From contig NZ_SODV01000001.1 of NCBI RefSeq assembly GCF_004366355.1, positions 124,001 to 188,000 of the forward strand: a stretch of DNA of 64,000 nucleotides. Direction: 5' to 3'. The number at the start of each line of letters is the position of its first letter. Position 1 is the first letter of the stretch. Positions 26,826 through 34,984 of this stretch are shown one piece after another. Under the pieces are notes generated by a model. The model was not told the origin of the DNA. It made no database searches and worked only from the letters and a program-made list of their open reading frames with translations. Position numbers and translations under genes: made by a program. The DNA comes from Dinghuibacter silviterrae (GTDB lineage Bacteria > Bacteroidota > Bacteroidia > Chitinophagales > Chitinophagaceae).

Positions 26826-29800
26826 TTAGAAATTCACGGTGAGCGTTGCTCCAAAATTCCGGGTGGCCGGGAACTGGTTCTGGTCCGTATAACCCGATGC
26901 ATTGGAATTGTCCGCGTTGAATTCCGGGTCTCCATAAATGTTTTGCTTGGGCACGAACATCAGGAGGTTATACCCCACCAGCGCAAAGGTCCCCCCCCGT
27001 ATAAAGCTTGTGTGGGTAGAGACGAAATGGCTGAAGTCGTAGGAAAGGGAGGCTGTCCGGAGTTTCCAGGCCGCCGCGCTGACGACGAAGTTGGTGTGGG
27101 CCGTATAGCCATAAAGACCCGAGGCATAGGCATAGTTCGGGTTGCCTACCCAAAGTCCGTAATTGCCATCGGCTACGGACAGATAGGTGTTTGGCACATA
27201 CTTCCCGTTCCCTTCGTCGATCTCCGAGTTCGGGAAAATAAAACGCTGCCGCCCGGCCTGGGTGGAACCAACGCCCACCCCGGTGAAGTCCAGAGAGCCC
27301 CCGATCGCTTCCACCACATTGTACCCACCCCGGTAGTCGGCCACCAGGGAGAGTGTGAAGTGCCTGTAGGAGAGAGAGGTGGTGATCCCCAGGATATACG
27401 CCGGTGTCGAACGGCCCGCGATCACGAGGTTGGGGCTTTCTTCCGGCATCCCCTGGGTGTTGACCAGGATCTTTCCATTTTTCGGATCCCTCAGGAAGTC
27501 GGCGGCCTCGATAACCGGGTAGGGTTGTCCAACGACCGCGTAGGACGTCGTCGAGTTGCCGCTGTTGTCCTGAATCTGGAACTGCTTGCCGCCGCCATAT
27601 AGGGAGAGCACCTTCGATTGGTTAAAGGATACATTGGCGCCGATGTCCCAGCGCAGCCCTTGTCGACCGGTCACCAGCGGGGAAATGTTGACGGAAACCT
27701 CCTCACCCTGGCTTAGCATTTCACCCCCGTTCACATAAGCCTTTGTAAAACCCGTCTCCTGGGCAAGCCCGACCGGGAAGGTTTGGTTCCTTGTCAGCGT
27801 ATGGTAGTAGTCTGCCACGACATTGATCCGGTTGTTCCAGAAACCCAGGTCCAGGCCGACCCCTTCATCCGCGGACTTTTCAGGGACCAGGTCCGGGTTG
27901 CCCAACAGGTTGGAATTCTGCAAACCTGCCAGGTTCCCGTAAGGGAAGTTGCCGGGGACGGTAAACGTGCTGGAGATCGAATAGGGTCCTACGCTCACTT
28001 CACCGGTGACGCTGTAGTTGGCCCTGATCTTACCCGAGCTTAGCCAGGGAAGGCTCGATTTGAGGGTGGGAAAGGCCTCCGTAAAGATAAAGGATCCGTC
28101 CACGGCGGGGTATAAATAACTGTTTTTGCCGGCCGAAAGGAGCGAGGTCCAGTCGTTGCGCAGCGAGCCGTGTAAGAACAAGTACCCGCCCCATCCAAGG
28201 GTCAGGTCTCCGAACACACCGATCAGGCGGCTTTCCGATATGCTTTGGGCCACGGTGGGCGAGCCAAGGGTGTAGCTGATGTTATAGAAACCCGGGATAA
28301 ACGCCTGGCTGGAAGCGTCCGACTGGTTGCTCTGGTACCGGTCCCAGATCGTGTTACCCACGTAGGCGTTTATCGAGAACCGCCCAAAATTCTTGTTGAA
28401 GTTCACCTTGATGTCTTGTTGGAGACGCCTCCTGTATTGGATATAATCCGTCAGGGATCCGTTCTTGAAAGGCGTGGTCGCTGTGTTGGCAAAGGACCCC
28501 CAGGGACCCAGGCCCGCGGGCGTGGCATAATACGCGGGTACGGTATACCCGGCGACGGTGTTCTTGCCGTTTTCCCAGTCGATCGTTGCACCCAATCCGT
28601 ACGATACCTTCAACCAGGGCAGGATGTCCAGCCCCAGGGCCACATTACCTGTTATCCTGTCCGTCTTGGTGATCACCCTGGAAGCGTCGATCTGGTACCA
28701 GGGGTTGGTATAGTAAGAATTGGGCCAGGCTTCGAACGGGTTGGCGAAGGGGTTGGTCTGCCAGTTTTTGAAGTCATTGATCGGCAGGTTCACCGGCAGG
28801 TTCAGGAGGTTCCAGAAGATGGGGTTACCCGAGATCGGGTCCCCACCCACCGTATTGGAGTACACTTCCGAAAAGTTCAGGTCGTACTGCGCCCAGAACT
28901 TGCCAAAGGTCCGCATATTCGCGAAGCGGAGGTTGTCCCTCCGGGACTTGTCCTTGGGAACCACCCCGCTGGTTTCTACGTCCTGGGCGGAGATGAAGTA
29001 GTTATTTTTAGCGTCCCCTCCGGAATAGGAGATATTGTTCTGGGTGGTGACGCCCGTTTTTGTAAAGGCGAGCAAAGGAGGCTTGCTGGCCGCAGAATAA
29101 GGGAGCTTCAGGTATTGCCCGGCAGCGTCCGGACCACCCATCACATACAGCGCTCCGTTAAAGGGAGGACCATAGCTTTCGTTTTCATACGGCACCATCT
29201 GGGTCATATTGGTCAGCGGATTGACCGCCCAGTAGAACGTCCCGTTGGGCCCCCCGTACCAGACCGAGGCTTCCCCTCCATATCCGCCGAACTGGTTTTG
29301 CAGCTTCGGATAGTAAGAGAGGTGCTGGGCCTGCACCGTCGAACTGAATGTGATCCGGGGTTTGCCGTCGGGGCTTCCGTGTTTGGTGGTGATGATGACG
29401 ACACCGTTGGAAGCTTCAGATCCATACAAGGCAGAGGCGCTGGCCCCCTTCAGAACGGTCACATTTTCCACGTCCTGCGGGTTGAGGCTGCCCAGGATGT
29501 CGGCCGTGACGATCACACCGTCGAGCACGATCAGGGCCTGGTTGTCCGCGGTGATATGGCGTTCCCCGCGAAGAATGATCCGGAAGTCCGGGTTGACGCT
29601 GTTGTTCACTTCCGTGATCTGCAACCCCGCTACCCTGCCCGTAAGACCTGATTGAAGGTCCACGGGGCTCCCGACATTAAGGTCTTTCGCCCCGACCGTC
29701 GCCGTACTATAGCCGATTTCCTTTGGTTGACGTTTGATCCCCATCGCCGTAACCACGATATCGGACAGGCTGCTGGTTTCCCGGGCGACGGTAATAACCG

Positions 29801-30071
29801 CCGCACCGGTGGTCCCGGTAACGGTATATTGCGAGGGCGCTATGCCGACTCCCGTAATAAGAAGGGCTTCACCTTTGGGTGCTGAAATGGTGAAGTTGCC
29901 GTCTTTGTCTGCGGCTACGCCTGTTTTGCCATGACGGAGTTTGATGCTGGCGAACGGTACCGGCTGACCTTTGTCGTCGAGTACCCTTCCTTTCACGGTC
30001 ACCAATGCCTGACCGTATAGCACGGAGCATAGGAGGCATATCGCCCCCAGGAGAAGTAAGAATTTTCTCAT
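26826..30071 (-). CDS. SusC/RagA-type TonB-dependent transporter (system C)
   Basis: A 1,081-residue barrel. The signal peptide is MRKFLLLLGAICLLCSVLYGQ, followed by the regulatory-like domain VKGRVLDDKGQPVPFASIKL. The plug contains VAGLQITEVNNSVNPDFRIILRG, NQALIVLDGVIV, SLNPQDVENVTVLKGASASALYGSEA and NGVVIITTKHG. The protein ends NFGATLTVNF, with a final aromatic residue as expected. The first gene of a three-gene operon (SusC, SusD, lipoprotein). Its 5' leader carries three tandem 8-base repeats close to the start codon. Confidence 0.96.
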   Translation of the reverse strand: MRKFLLLLGAICLLCSVLYGQALVTVKGRVLDDKGQPVPFASIKLRHGKTGVAADKDGNFTISAPKGEALLITGVGIAPSQYTVTGTTGAAVITVARETSSLSDIVVTAMGIKRQPKEIGYSTATVGAKDLNVGSPVDLQSGLTGRVAGLQITEVNNSVNPDFRIILRGERHITADNQALIVLDGVIVTADILGSLNPQDVENVTVLKGASASALYGSEASNGVVIITTKHGSPDGKPRITFSSTVQAQHLSYYPKLQNQFGGYGGEASVWYGGPNGTFYWAVNPLTNMTQMVPYENESYGPPFNGALYVMGGPDAAGQYLKLPYSAASKPPLLAFTKTGVTTQNNISYSGGDAKNNYFISAQDVETSGVVPKDKSRRDNLRFANMRTFGKFWAQYDLNFSEVYSNTVGGDPISGNPIFWNLLNLPVNLPINDFKNWQTNPFANPFEAWPNSYYTNPWYQIDASRVITKTDRITGNVALGLDILPWLKVSYGLGATIDWENGKNTVAGYTVPAYYATPAGLGPWGSFANTATTPFKNGSLTDYIQYRRRLQQDIKVNFNKNFGRFSINAYVGNTIWDRYQSNQSDASSQAFIPGFYNISYTLGSPTVAQSISESRLIGVFGDLTLGWGGYLFLHGSLRNDWTSLLSAGKNSYLYPAVDGSFIFTEAFPTLKSSLPWLSSGKIRANYSVTGEVSVGPYSISSTFTVPGNFPYGNLAGLQNSNLLGNPDLVPEKSADEGVGLDLGFWNNRINVVADYYHTLTRNQTFPVGLAQETGFTKAYVNGGEMLSQGEEVSVNISPLVTGRQGLRWDIGANVSFNQSKVLSLYGGGKQFQIQDNSGNSTTSYAVVGQPYPVIEAADFLRDPKNGKILVNTQGMPEESPNLVIAGRSTPAYILGITTSLSYRHFTLSLVADYRGGYNVVEAIGGSLDFTGVGVGSTQAGRQRFIFPNSEIDEGNGKYVPNTYLSVADGNYGLWVGNPNYAYASGLYGYTAHTNFVVSAAAWKLRTASLSYDFSHFVSTHTSFIRGGTFALVGYNLLMFVPKQNIYGDPEFNADNSNASGYTDQNQFPATRNFGATLTVNF

Positions 30072-30084
30072 ATCTCGTTTGGTT

Positions 30085-30108
30085 TAGGTTTCTAGGTTTC
30101 TAGGTTTC
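30085..30108. repeat. Three perfect tandem 8-bp repeats in the SusC leader
   Basis: TAGGTTTC occurs three times without interruption, read on the plus strand. The repeat begins 14 bases upstream of the SusC start codon, within the probable untranslated leader or core promoter. A fourth partial copy (GGTT) precedes it. Short tandem arrays at such positions can change copy number. Confidence 0.7.
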
Positions 30109-30380
30109 AATACTCTAGTGAATCGACGCAAGGGGGAAGCAAGCGGGGGCGGGTTAAGGGGATAGGGCTGCGAATAGGGAGCGGGTTGGGGTAAAATCTA
30201 GAAAAGAAGAATTTTGAAATGATCTAGACTACACAGAAGCTGTTATAAAAATAACACCGTCAAAAATGAAATCAAAGGATCTTTTTGGGGTCCTAGCAAT
30301 AATTATAGGACACAAACAGCGCCCGATACGCTGCTCGTTAATACATCTACTTGATAATCAAAATTTACAATCTTATCCAG
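30109..30380. other. Intergenic region upstream of system C
   Basis: About 270 bases without a credible gene. It must carry the system C promoter (minus strand) and the 3' end of the SDR gene. Two TCTAGA-type hexamers around 30197 and 30222 flank an A-rich stretch. No exact TAnnTTTG match was found for the SusC gene. Confidence 0.4.
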
Positions 30381-31076
30381 TTATGCCTGGTTATACACTT
30401 TCCAGACAGGGTCCCGCAGGGGGGCGGCGGCATCGGTGCAGATAAAGTGAAAGATTTCTGCCAGTTGCGAGGGAGTGACCCAGGTTTTCGGATCGGCGTC
30501 AGGCATGTTTTTTCGGTTGGCGGGTGTATCGATGGTCGAGGGCACGACCACGTGCGCTACGACGTCCTTTCCCTTGGCCTCTACGTTGAGTACTTCAGCC
30601 AGTTGAAACAGCAATGACTTGCTCAGGGCGTATGCCAGCGCGTGTTTCCCCTGGGAGGGGACAAGGGCCGGGCGGGCGCCGATAAAGATAAGCCTGCCCT
30701 TACCCGCGCGCAGCATCTGCGCAAACAGGGGGCGGGCGATATAATAGGCCGTTTCGAAGTTGAGTCCTATCATTTTCCGGACGTCGGCCCCTTTGGTATC
30801 GGCCACGCCCCCCATGGCAAAACCACCCACCAGCATCAGGGCGGCATCGATGGTTTTGTAGGTCCTTAAGGATTCCTCTACGAGGGACTGCGCTTCCTCC
30901 TCCTCAGAGAGGTCTACCACCTGCACATCCAGGAGAGGGTGCGTCCCCAGCGCTTTCTTTTCCAGCTCCTCCCGAACGGTTGCGATCACCCGGAAACCCT
31001 TGTCCAGAAAGAAAGAGACCACTGTCTTTCCGAGCCCGCCGGCGGCCCCGGTGATGAGTATTGTACGTTCTGCCAC
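30381..31076 (-). CDS. Short-chain dehydrogenase/reductase
   Basis: A 231-residue SDR. ILITGAAGGLGK at 6-17 is the dinucleotide-binding turn, LMLVGGFAMGG replaces the usual NNAG motif, and YALSK near residue 150 is the catalytic Tyr/Lys pair. The missing NNAG and the modest length place it outside the classical core, close to C-terminal-truncated or dihydropteridine-reductase-like SDRs. The first codon is GTG (31074-31076) and no ATG is available upstream. It is divergent from the aldehyde dehydrogenase gene by 36 bases. Substrate unknown. Confidence 0.85.
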   Translation of the reverse strand: MAERTILITGAAGGLGKTVVSFFLDKGFRVIATVREELEKKALGTHPLLDVQVVDLSEEEEAQSLVEESLRTYKTIDAALMLVGGFAMGGVADTKGADVRKMIGLNFETAYYIARPLFAQMLRAGKGRLIFIGARPALVPSQGKHALAYALSKSLLFQLAEVLNVEAKGKDVVAHVVVPSTIDTPANRKNMPDADPKTWVTPSQLAEIFHFICTDAAAPLRDPVWKVYNQA

Positions 31077-31112
31077 TTGGTACCTGTTTTGTAGGCTAAA
31101 TTTATAGAAAAT

Positions 31113-32588
31113 ATGCCTGTGACCTATAACGACATTTCCCTACCGGACCTGGACAGGACACTGACCCTGGCCACCCAGGCCTTTGTCCCCTACAAAAACA
31201 CCTCCCTTCGCGCCCGGAGGGATTTTCTCCACCGGGTCGCCACCGGTCTCGAAGCGGACAGGGACGCCCTCGTCCGGCTGGCCGCGGGGGAAACCCACCT
31301 GGGGACCGACCGCCTGGCCGGTGAAGTGGCCCGAACCTGCTGGCAGCTCCGCAGCTACGCAGACGGTGCCCTGGCGGGACACGCGCTCGAAGCCCGGATC
31401 GACACGGCCCTGCCCGACCGCAAACCCGCACCGCGGGTAGATATCCGGAAGATGATGGTGCCCCTGGGACCCGTTGCCGTTTTTGGATCGAGCAACTTCC
31501 CCTTTGCCTATTCCACGGCCGGCGGTGACACCGCCTGCGCCCTGGCCGCCGGCTGCCCGGTGGTCGTCAAAGCGCACCCCGCCCACGCCTCTACCTCAGA
31601 ACGGGTCGCTGGGATCGTGCTGGAAGCAGCGGAAAAGAGCGGTATGCCCGCCGGGGTTTTTGCCCATGTACACGGGGCCTCCTTCGAAATCGGGAAAGCC
31701 CTCGTCACCCACCCGTTTATAAAAGCTGTCGGTTTTACGGGATCCACCGCCGGGGGCAAGGCCTTGTTTGACTGGGCCAATCTGCGCCCCAAACCCATCC
31801 CGGTATTCTCCGAAATGGGGAGCATCAACCCCGTTTTCTTACTTCCCGGCAAATTGGAAGAATCGGCCCCAACGGTGGCGGCTCAATACACAGCCTCCAT
31901 CACCCAGGGTGTCGGCCAGTTTTGTACCAACCCCGGTTTGTTGATCGGCATCAAAAGCCAGGGGCTGGACATATTTGTTGAGGAGCTTTCCAGGGCCATC
32001 GCAAAGGTGCCCTCCGCGCCCATGCTACACCCGGGCATTGCCAAAGCCTATGCGGAGAAAAGAGCGGCTGCGCTCAAACAGGCGGGTGTCGACACCCTGG
32101 CCACGGGTATCGAGGGACCGGAAGGCCTCCCCACACTGGCCAGCACTACCGCTGCGCGATTTCTTGAAAACCCCCTCCTCCACCAGGAGGTCTTCGGTCC
32201 TTATTCATTACTGGTCGTCTGTGAAAACCCCGGGGAAATGCTCGCGGTGGCCCAACATATCGAAGGACAACTGACCAGCACCCTCGTGGCGACGGAGTCC
32301 GAGTTCCACGCACACCCCGGGTTGGTGGAAACCATCCAGCAACGCTGTGGACGGTTTATCTGGAACGGTGTCCCCACGGGCGTCGAGGTCGTCCCCTCCA
32401 TGCAACACGGAGGCCCCTACCCTGCCACGACGGATAGCCGTTTTACCTCTGTGGGCGAAGACGGGATCAAGCGCTTTATGCGCCCGTTATGTTTCCAGCA
32501 ATTCCCGGATCACTTGCTCCCGGAGGCACTTCAGGACGCCAATCCCCTGGGGATCTGGCGGCTCGTCAACGGGGAGTGGAAGCGCTAG
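31113..32588 (+). CDS. Aldehyde dehydrogenase (NADP-type; alpha-ketoglutaric-semialdehyde DH-like)
   Basis: A 491-residue aldehyde dehydrogenase. GSSNFPFAYSTAGGD near 125-139, Lys153, FTGSTAGG at 208-215, Glu234 (SEMGSINPVF) and nucleophile Cys271 (GQFCTNPG) form the active site. QFCTNPGL and SEMGSINP are characteristic of the branch that oxidises 2,5-dioxopentanoate to 2-oxoglutarate in sugar-acid and hydroxyproline breakdown. No partner dehydratase or permease is nearby, so the pathway is uncertain. The stop codon overlaps that of the convergent beta-CASP gene in a shared CTAG. Confidence 0.9.
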   Translation: MPVTYNDISLPDLDRTLTLATQAFVPYKNTSLRARRDFLHRVATGLEADRDALVRLAAGETHLGTDRLAGEVARTCWQLRSYADGALAGHALEARIDTALPDRKPAPRVDIRKMMVPLGPVAVFGSSNFPFAYSTAGGDTACALAAGCPVVVKAHPAHASTSERVAGIVLEAAEKSGMPAGVFAHVHGASFEIGKALVTHPFIKAVGFTGSTAGGKALFDWANLRPKPIPVFSEMGSINPVFLLPGKLEESAPTVAAQYTASITQGVGQFCTNPGLLIGIKSQGLDIFVEELSRAIAKVPSAPMLHPGIAKAYAEKRAAALKQAGVDTLATGIEGPEGLPTLASTTAARFLENPLLHQEVFGPYSLLVVCENPGEMLAVAQHIEGQLTSTLVATESEFHAHPGLVETIQQRCGRFIWNGVPTGVEVVPSMQHGGPYPATTDSRFTSVGEDGIKRFMRPLCFQQFPDHLLPEALQDANPLGIWRLVNGEWKR

Positions 32589-33985
32589 AGCTCAAACACC
32601 TGGTGCCGTTCGGGAATTTCCACGTTGGTAAATCCCTTCTCCGCCAGGTGCTTCTGAAACCCCTGCTGCACCGGGTACTCCCCATGCACGACAAACACTT
32701 TCCGCACCTTGGTGGGGTCCTGCCCCGCCAGGAAGTGCAGGAGGTCCTGGTAGTCCCCGTGGGCACTCATGCTGCGCATCTGCCCCACTTCTGCCACCAC
32801 GGCGTATTCGTCCCCGTAGATGTGCACCTTTTTGGCGCCCCCGATCAGGTGTCCGCCCAGGGAATGGGGTTCACAATATCCGACGATGAGGATGGTATTT
32901 TTCTGGTCCCCGATATTGTTGGCAATATGATGCTTGACACGGCCCGCGTCGGCCATCCCGCTGGCGGAAATGATGACCATCGGATCGGTCCGCCCGTTCA
33001 GGGCCTTGGAGGCTTCCGCGTCCTGTATGTATTGAAGCCCCTTGAAGTCAAAGGGATCGCTGTCGACTTTCAGGACGCCCGTGATATAGTCGTTGAAGTT
33101 TTCGGGATGCTTTTTGACCACCTGCGTCGCTTCATAACTGAGCGGGCTGTCCACGTAGTAGTCCAGGGAAGGCAGCTTATGATCGAGCTCCAGTTGGTTG
33201 AGCATAAACAACAACTCCTGGGTGCGCCCAACGCTAAACGCGGGGATGATGAGCTTCCCCTTCTTTTGGAGACAGGTCTTGGTGATCCAGTCCAGGAGCA
33301 CTTCAGCAGCGTCGGCTACCTGCAGGTGAAGACTGTCCCCGTAGGTGGACTCGATCAGAATATAGTCCGCCTGGGGAATGGCCTGGGGACTTTTCAGGAT
33401 CAGGTCCTTGTAGCGGCCGACGTCCCCGCTGAAGGTAAGGTGTGTTTCGCGACCGCCGGAAGTGATCTTCAAGGAAACGGCTGCGCTCCCGATGATATGT
33501 CCGGCGTCGGTATACAACAATTCCAGACCAGGCTCGATTTGAAAAAACGACCCATAGGGCACCACCTGGAAGAGATCCATGGCCTTCCGTGCGTCTTCGA
33601 TACCATACAACGGTTCGATCGGGGGTAACCCCTTTTGGGCGCGCTTCTTGTTCTCGAAGTGGGTATCGTCCCGCTGGATCTCCGCAGAATCTTCCAACAG
33701 CACGGCACACAGGTCCCGGGTGCCGGAGGTCGCAAAGATCTTGCCTTTGAAACCGTCCTTGACCAGCTTGGGCACCAGGCCCGAGTGGTCGATGTGGGCA
33801 TGCGACAGGATGAGGTAGTCCACGGTTTGTGCGTCAAAACCAAACACCCCGTTGAGCGTGTCTGTTTCTTTGCCCATGCCCTGGAACATCCCACAATCGA
33901 GCAATACCTGCCTTCCGTTGTCGAGGGTCAGGAGGTGTTTGGAGCCGGTCACCGTCCGCGCCGCCCCGTGAAAACCAATCTTCAT
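32585..33985 (-). CDS. MBL-fold beta-CASP nuclease (RNA-processing exonuclease-like)
   Basis: A 466-residue metallo-beta-lactamase with a beta-CASP insert. SHAHIDHSG at 61-69 gives the zinc ligands His62, His64, Asp66 and His67. The beta-CASP region carries SVGRTQELLFML, and the C-terminal part has ISASGMADAGRVKHHI, the SLGGHL motif and AHGDYQDLL, as in CPSF73-like/YsdB-type nucleases. Such proteins cut or trim RNA in the cytoplasm. It begins 1 base after the DUF4442 stop codon and ends a long minus-strand operon. Confidence 0.92.
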   Translation of the reverse strand: MKIGFHGAARTVTGSKHLLTLDNGRQVLLDCGMFQGMGKETDTLNGVFGFDAQTVDYLILSHAHIDHSGLVPKLVKDGFKGKIFATSGTRDLCAVLLEDSAEIQRDDTHFENKKRAQKGLPPIEPLYGIEDARKAMDLFQVVPYGSFFQIEPGLELLYTDAGHIIGSAAVSLKITSGGRETHLTFSGDVGRYKDLILKSPQAIPQADYILIESTYGDSLHLQVADAAEVLLDWITKTCLQKKGKLIIPAFSVGRTQELLFMLNQLELDHKLPSLDYYVDSPLSYEATQVVKKHPENFNDYITGVLKVDSDPFDFKGLQYIQDAEASKALNGRTDPMVIISASGMADAGRVKHHIANNIGDQKNTILIVGYCEPHSLGGHLIGGAKKVHIYGDEYAVVAEVGQMRSMSAHGDYQDLLHFLAGQDPTKVRKVFVVHGEYPVQQGFQKHLAEKGFTNVEIPERHQVFEL

Positions 33986-33986
33986 G

Positions 33987-34487
33987 TCAATGCTGTTTTT
34001 GTTTGAAAGACCAGGTGATCCAGAATTCCGCTACGCAATCCCCGGAGGCGTCGATTCCCACCGTATAGGCCTTGCAGGTCTGTGGCTGACCCCGGTTCAC
34101 CGCGTATTGTACGGCAGCCTGCAGCAACCGCCCGTCCTTGCAGATAAAACGGGTGACGCCCCTTGCTTTTTTATGAAATTTCGATTCCATGGCGGTCACC
34201 AGCATGGACACCGCGCGGTCCGTATCCCGGACGTGCAGCATGGCCAGGATGCCCGTGCTTATCTCGCCCGCCATCGCCAGGCAGGCAAAATACGTCGACC
34301 GGAAAGGATTCCGGGTAAACCAGGAATAAGGGACCGACACCATGCATTCTTCATCCCCCAGACCCCTGATCCGCACGCCGGCAAAAAGGGCGCTTGGCAT
34401 AAACCGCAACAGGAAAAAGGAGAAAGACCAGCCCCTGGAAATCATCCGGAGAAAACGCTCTTTCGGGGTGGTGGGAAAGCTGTTCAT
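33987..34487 (-). CDS. DUF4442 (hot-dog-fold) protein
   Basis: A 166-residue protein matching DUF4442 in pattern: LRFMPSALFAGVRIRGLGDEECMVSVPYSWFTRNPFRSTYFACLAMAGEISTGILA, split here only for description. The hot-dog fold with a long central helix (residues 60-85) is the scaffold of acyl-CoA thioesterases, but DUF4442 members have no established substrate. It lies 7 bases after the thioredoxin gene and 1 base before the nuclease, so it is a member of the same transcript. Confidence 0.8.
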   Translation of the reverse strand: MNSFPTTPKERFLRMISRGWSFSFFLLRFMPSALFAGVRIRGLGDEECMVSVPYSWFTRNPFRSTYFACLAMAGEISTGILAMLHVRDTDRAVSMLVTAMESKFHKKARGVTRFICKDGRLLQAAVQYAVNRGQPQTCKAYTVGIDASGDCVAEFWITWSFKQKQH

Positions 34488-34494
34488 CGCTTTT

Positions 34495-34983
34495 CTAATA
34501 GGAGGCTGGATCCAGTGCGCGTGGCGACCAATCGTCCAGGAAAGATAAGATCATTTTTTTGTTATATCCCTTCCCTTGCTCCAGGTATTCCGAGTTCTGG
34601 ATGTGGACCACGGTACCCCGGTCATTGACGATGACAAAAACGGGGAATCCAAACCGTTGGGGATACCCGAGCCTCGCCATCAACGGCAGGTTCATATTTT
34701 CTTTGGAAAAATTGACATGAAGGACGACGAAATCCGTGTTGAGCGCGGAATCGATCTGGTGATCGGTGCCGCTCAGTTCTGCAAAACGGGCGCACCATAC
34801 ACACCAGTTGCCACCGATCTCGACAAAGACATTCTTGTGGGCCGCCGACGCCGACTTCACCGCCCGTTGAAGACCGGCGGCAGCATCCTCCTCCGGGTGA
34901 TAGGCGTGGAAGGTGCTCAGGTCCTGGGCCTGAAGCGCTCCGAAGACACCCAGCACACAGGCCAGCAATACATATCTTTTCAT
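34495..34983 (-). CDS. Secreted thioredoxin-family protein
   Basis: A 162-residue periplasmic thioredoxin with signal peptide MKRYVLLACVLGVFGALQAQ. Cys61 and Cys64 form the redox site in NWCVWCARF, a DsbD-C/thioredoxin_7-like context, and GFPVFVIVNDRG contains the cis-proline. It probably reduces or shuffles periplasmic disulfides. The start at 34983 is chosen because it begins the signal peptide; an upstream in-frame ATG would enter lysA. Only one base separates it from the lysA stop codon, so it is translationally coupled. Confidence 0.9.
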   Translation of the reverse strand: MKRYVLLACVLGVFGALQAQDLSTFHAYHPEEDAAAGLQRAVKSASAAHKNVFVEIGGNWCVWCARFAELSGTDHQIDSALNTDFVVLHVNFSKENMNLPLMARLGYPQRFGFPVFVIVNDRGTVVHIQNSEYLEQGKGYNKKMILSFLDDWSPRALDPASY

Positions 34984-34984
34984 A

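Noticed and set aside
28245-29651. A 468-codon plus-strand frame inside the SusC gene of system C, and similar frames inside the other SusC and barrel genes
   Set aside because: Each lies antisense to a protein with clear signal peptide, plug and barrel motifs. The plus-strand translations are rich in Val, Gly and Arg and contain no domain.
30085-30108. CRISPR or microsatellite-like array
   Set aside because: Only three 8-bp units with no spacers and no cas gene, so it is a simple tandem repeat.
34495-34983. The secreted thioredoxin as a partner of the peptide system
   Set aside because: It is embedded in the lysA operon about 9 kb away and has a reductant-like WCVWC site; nothing ties it to the peptides.
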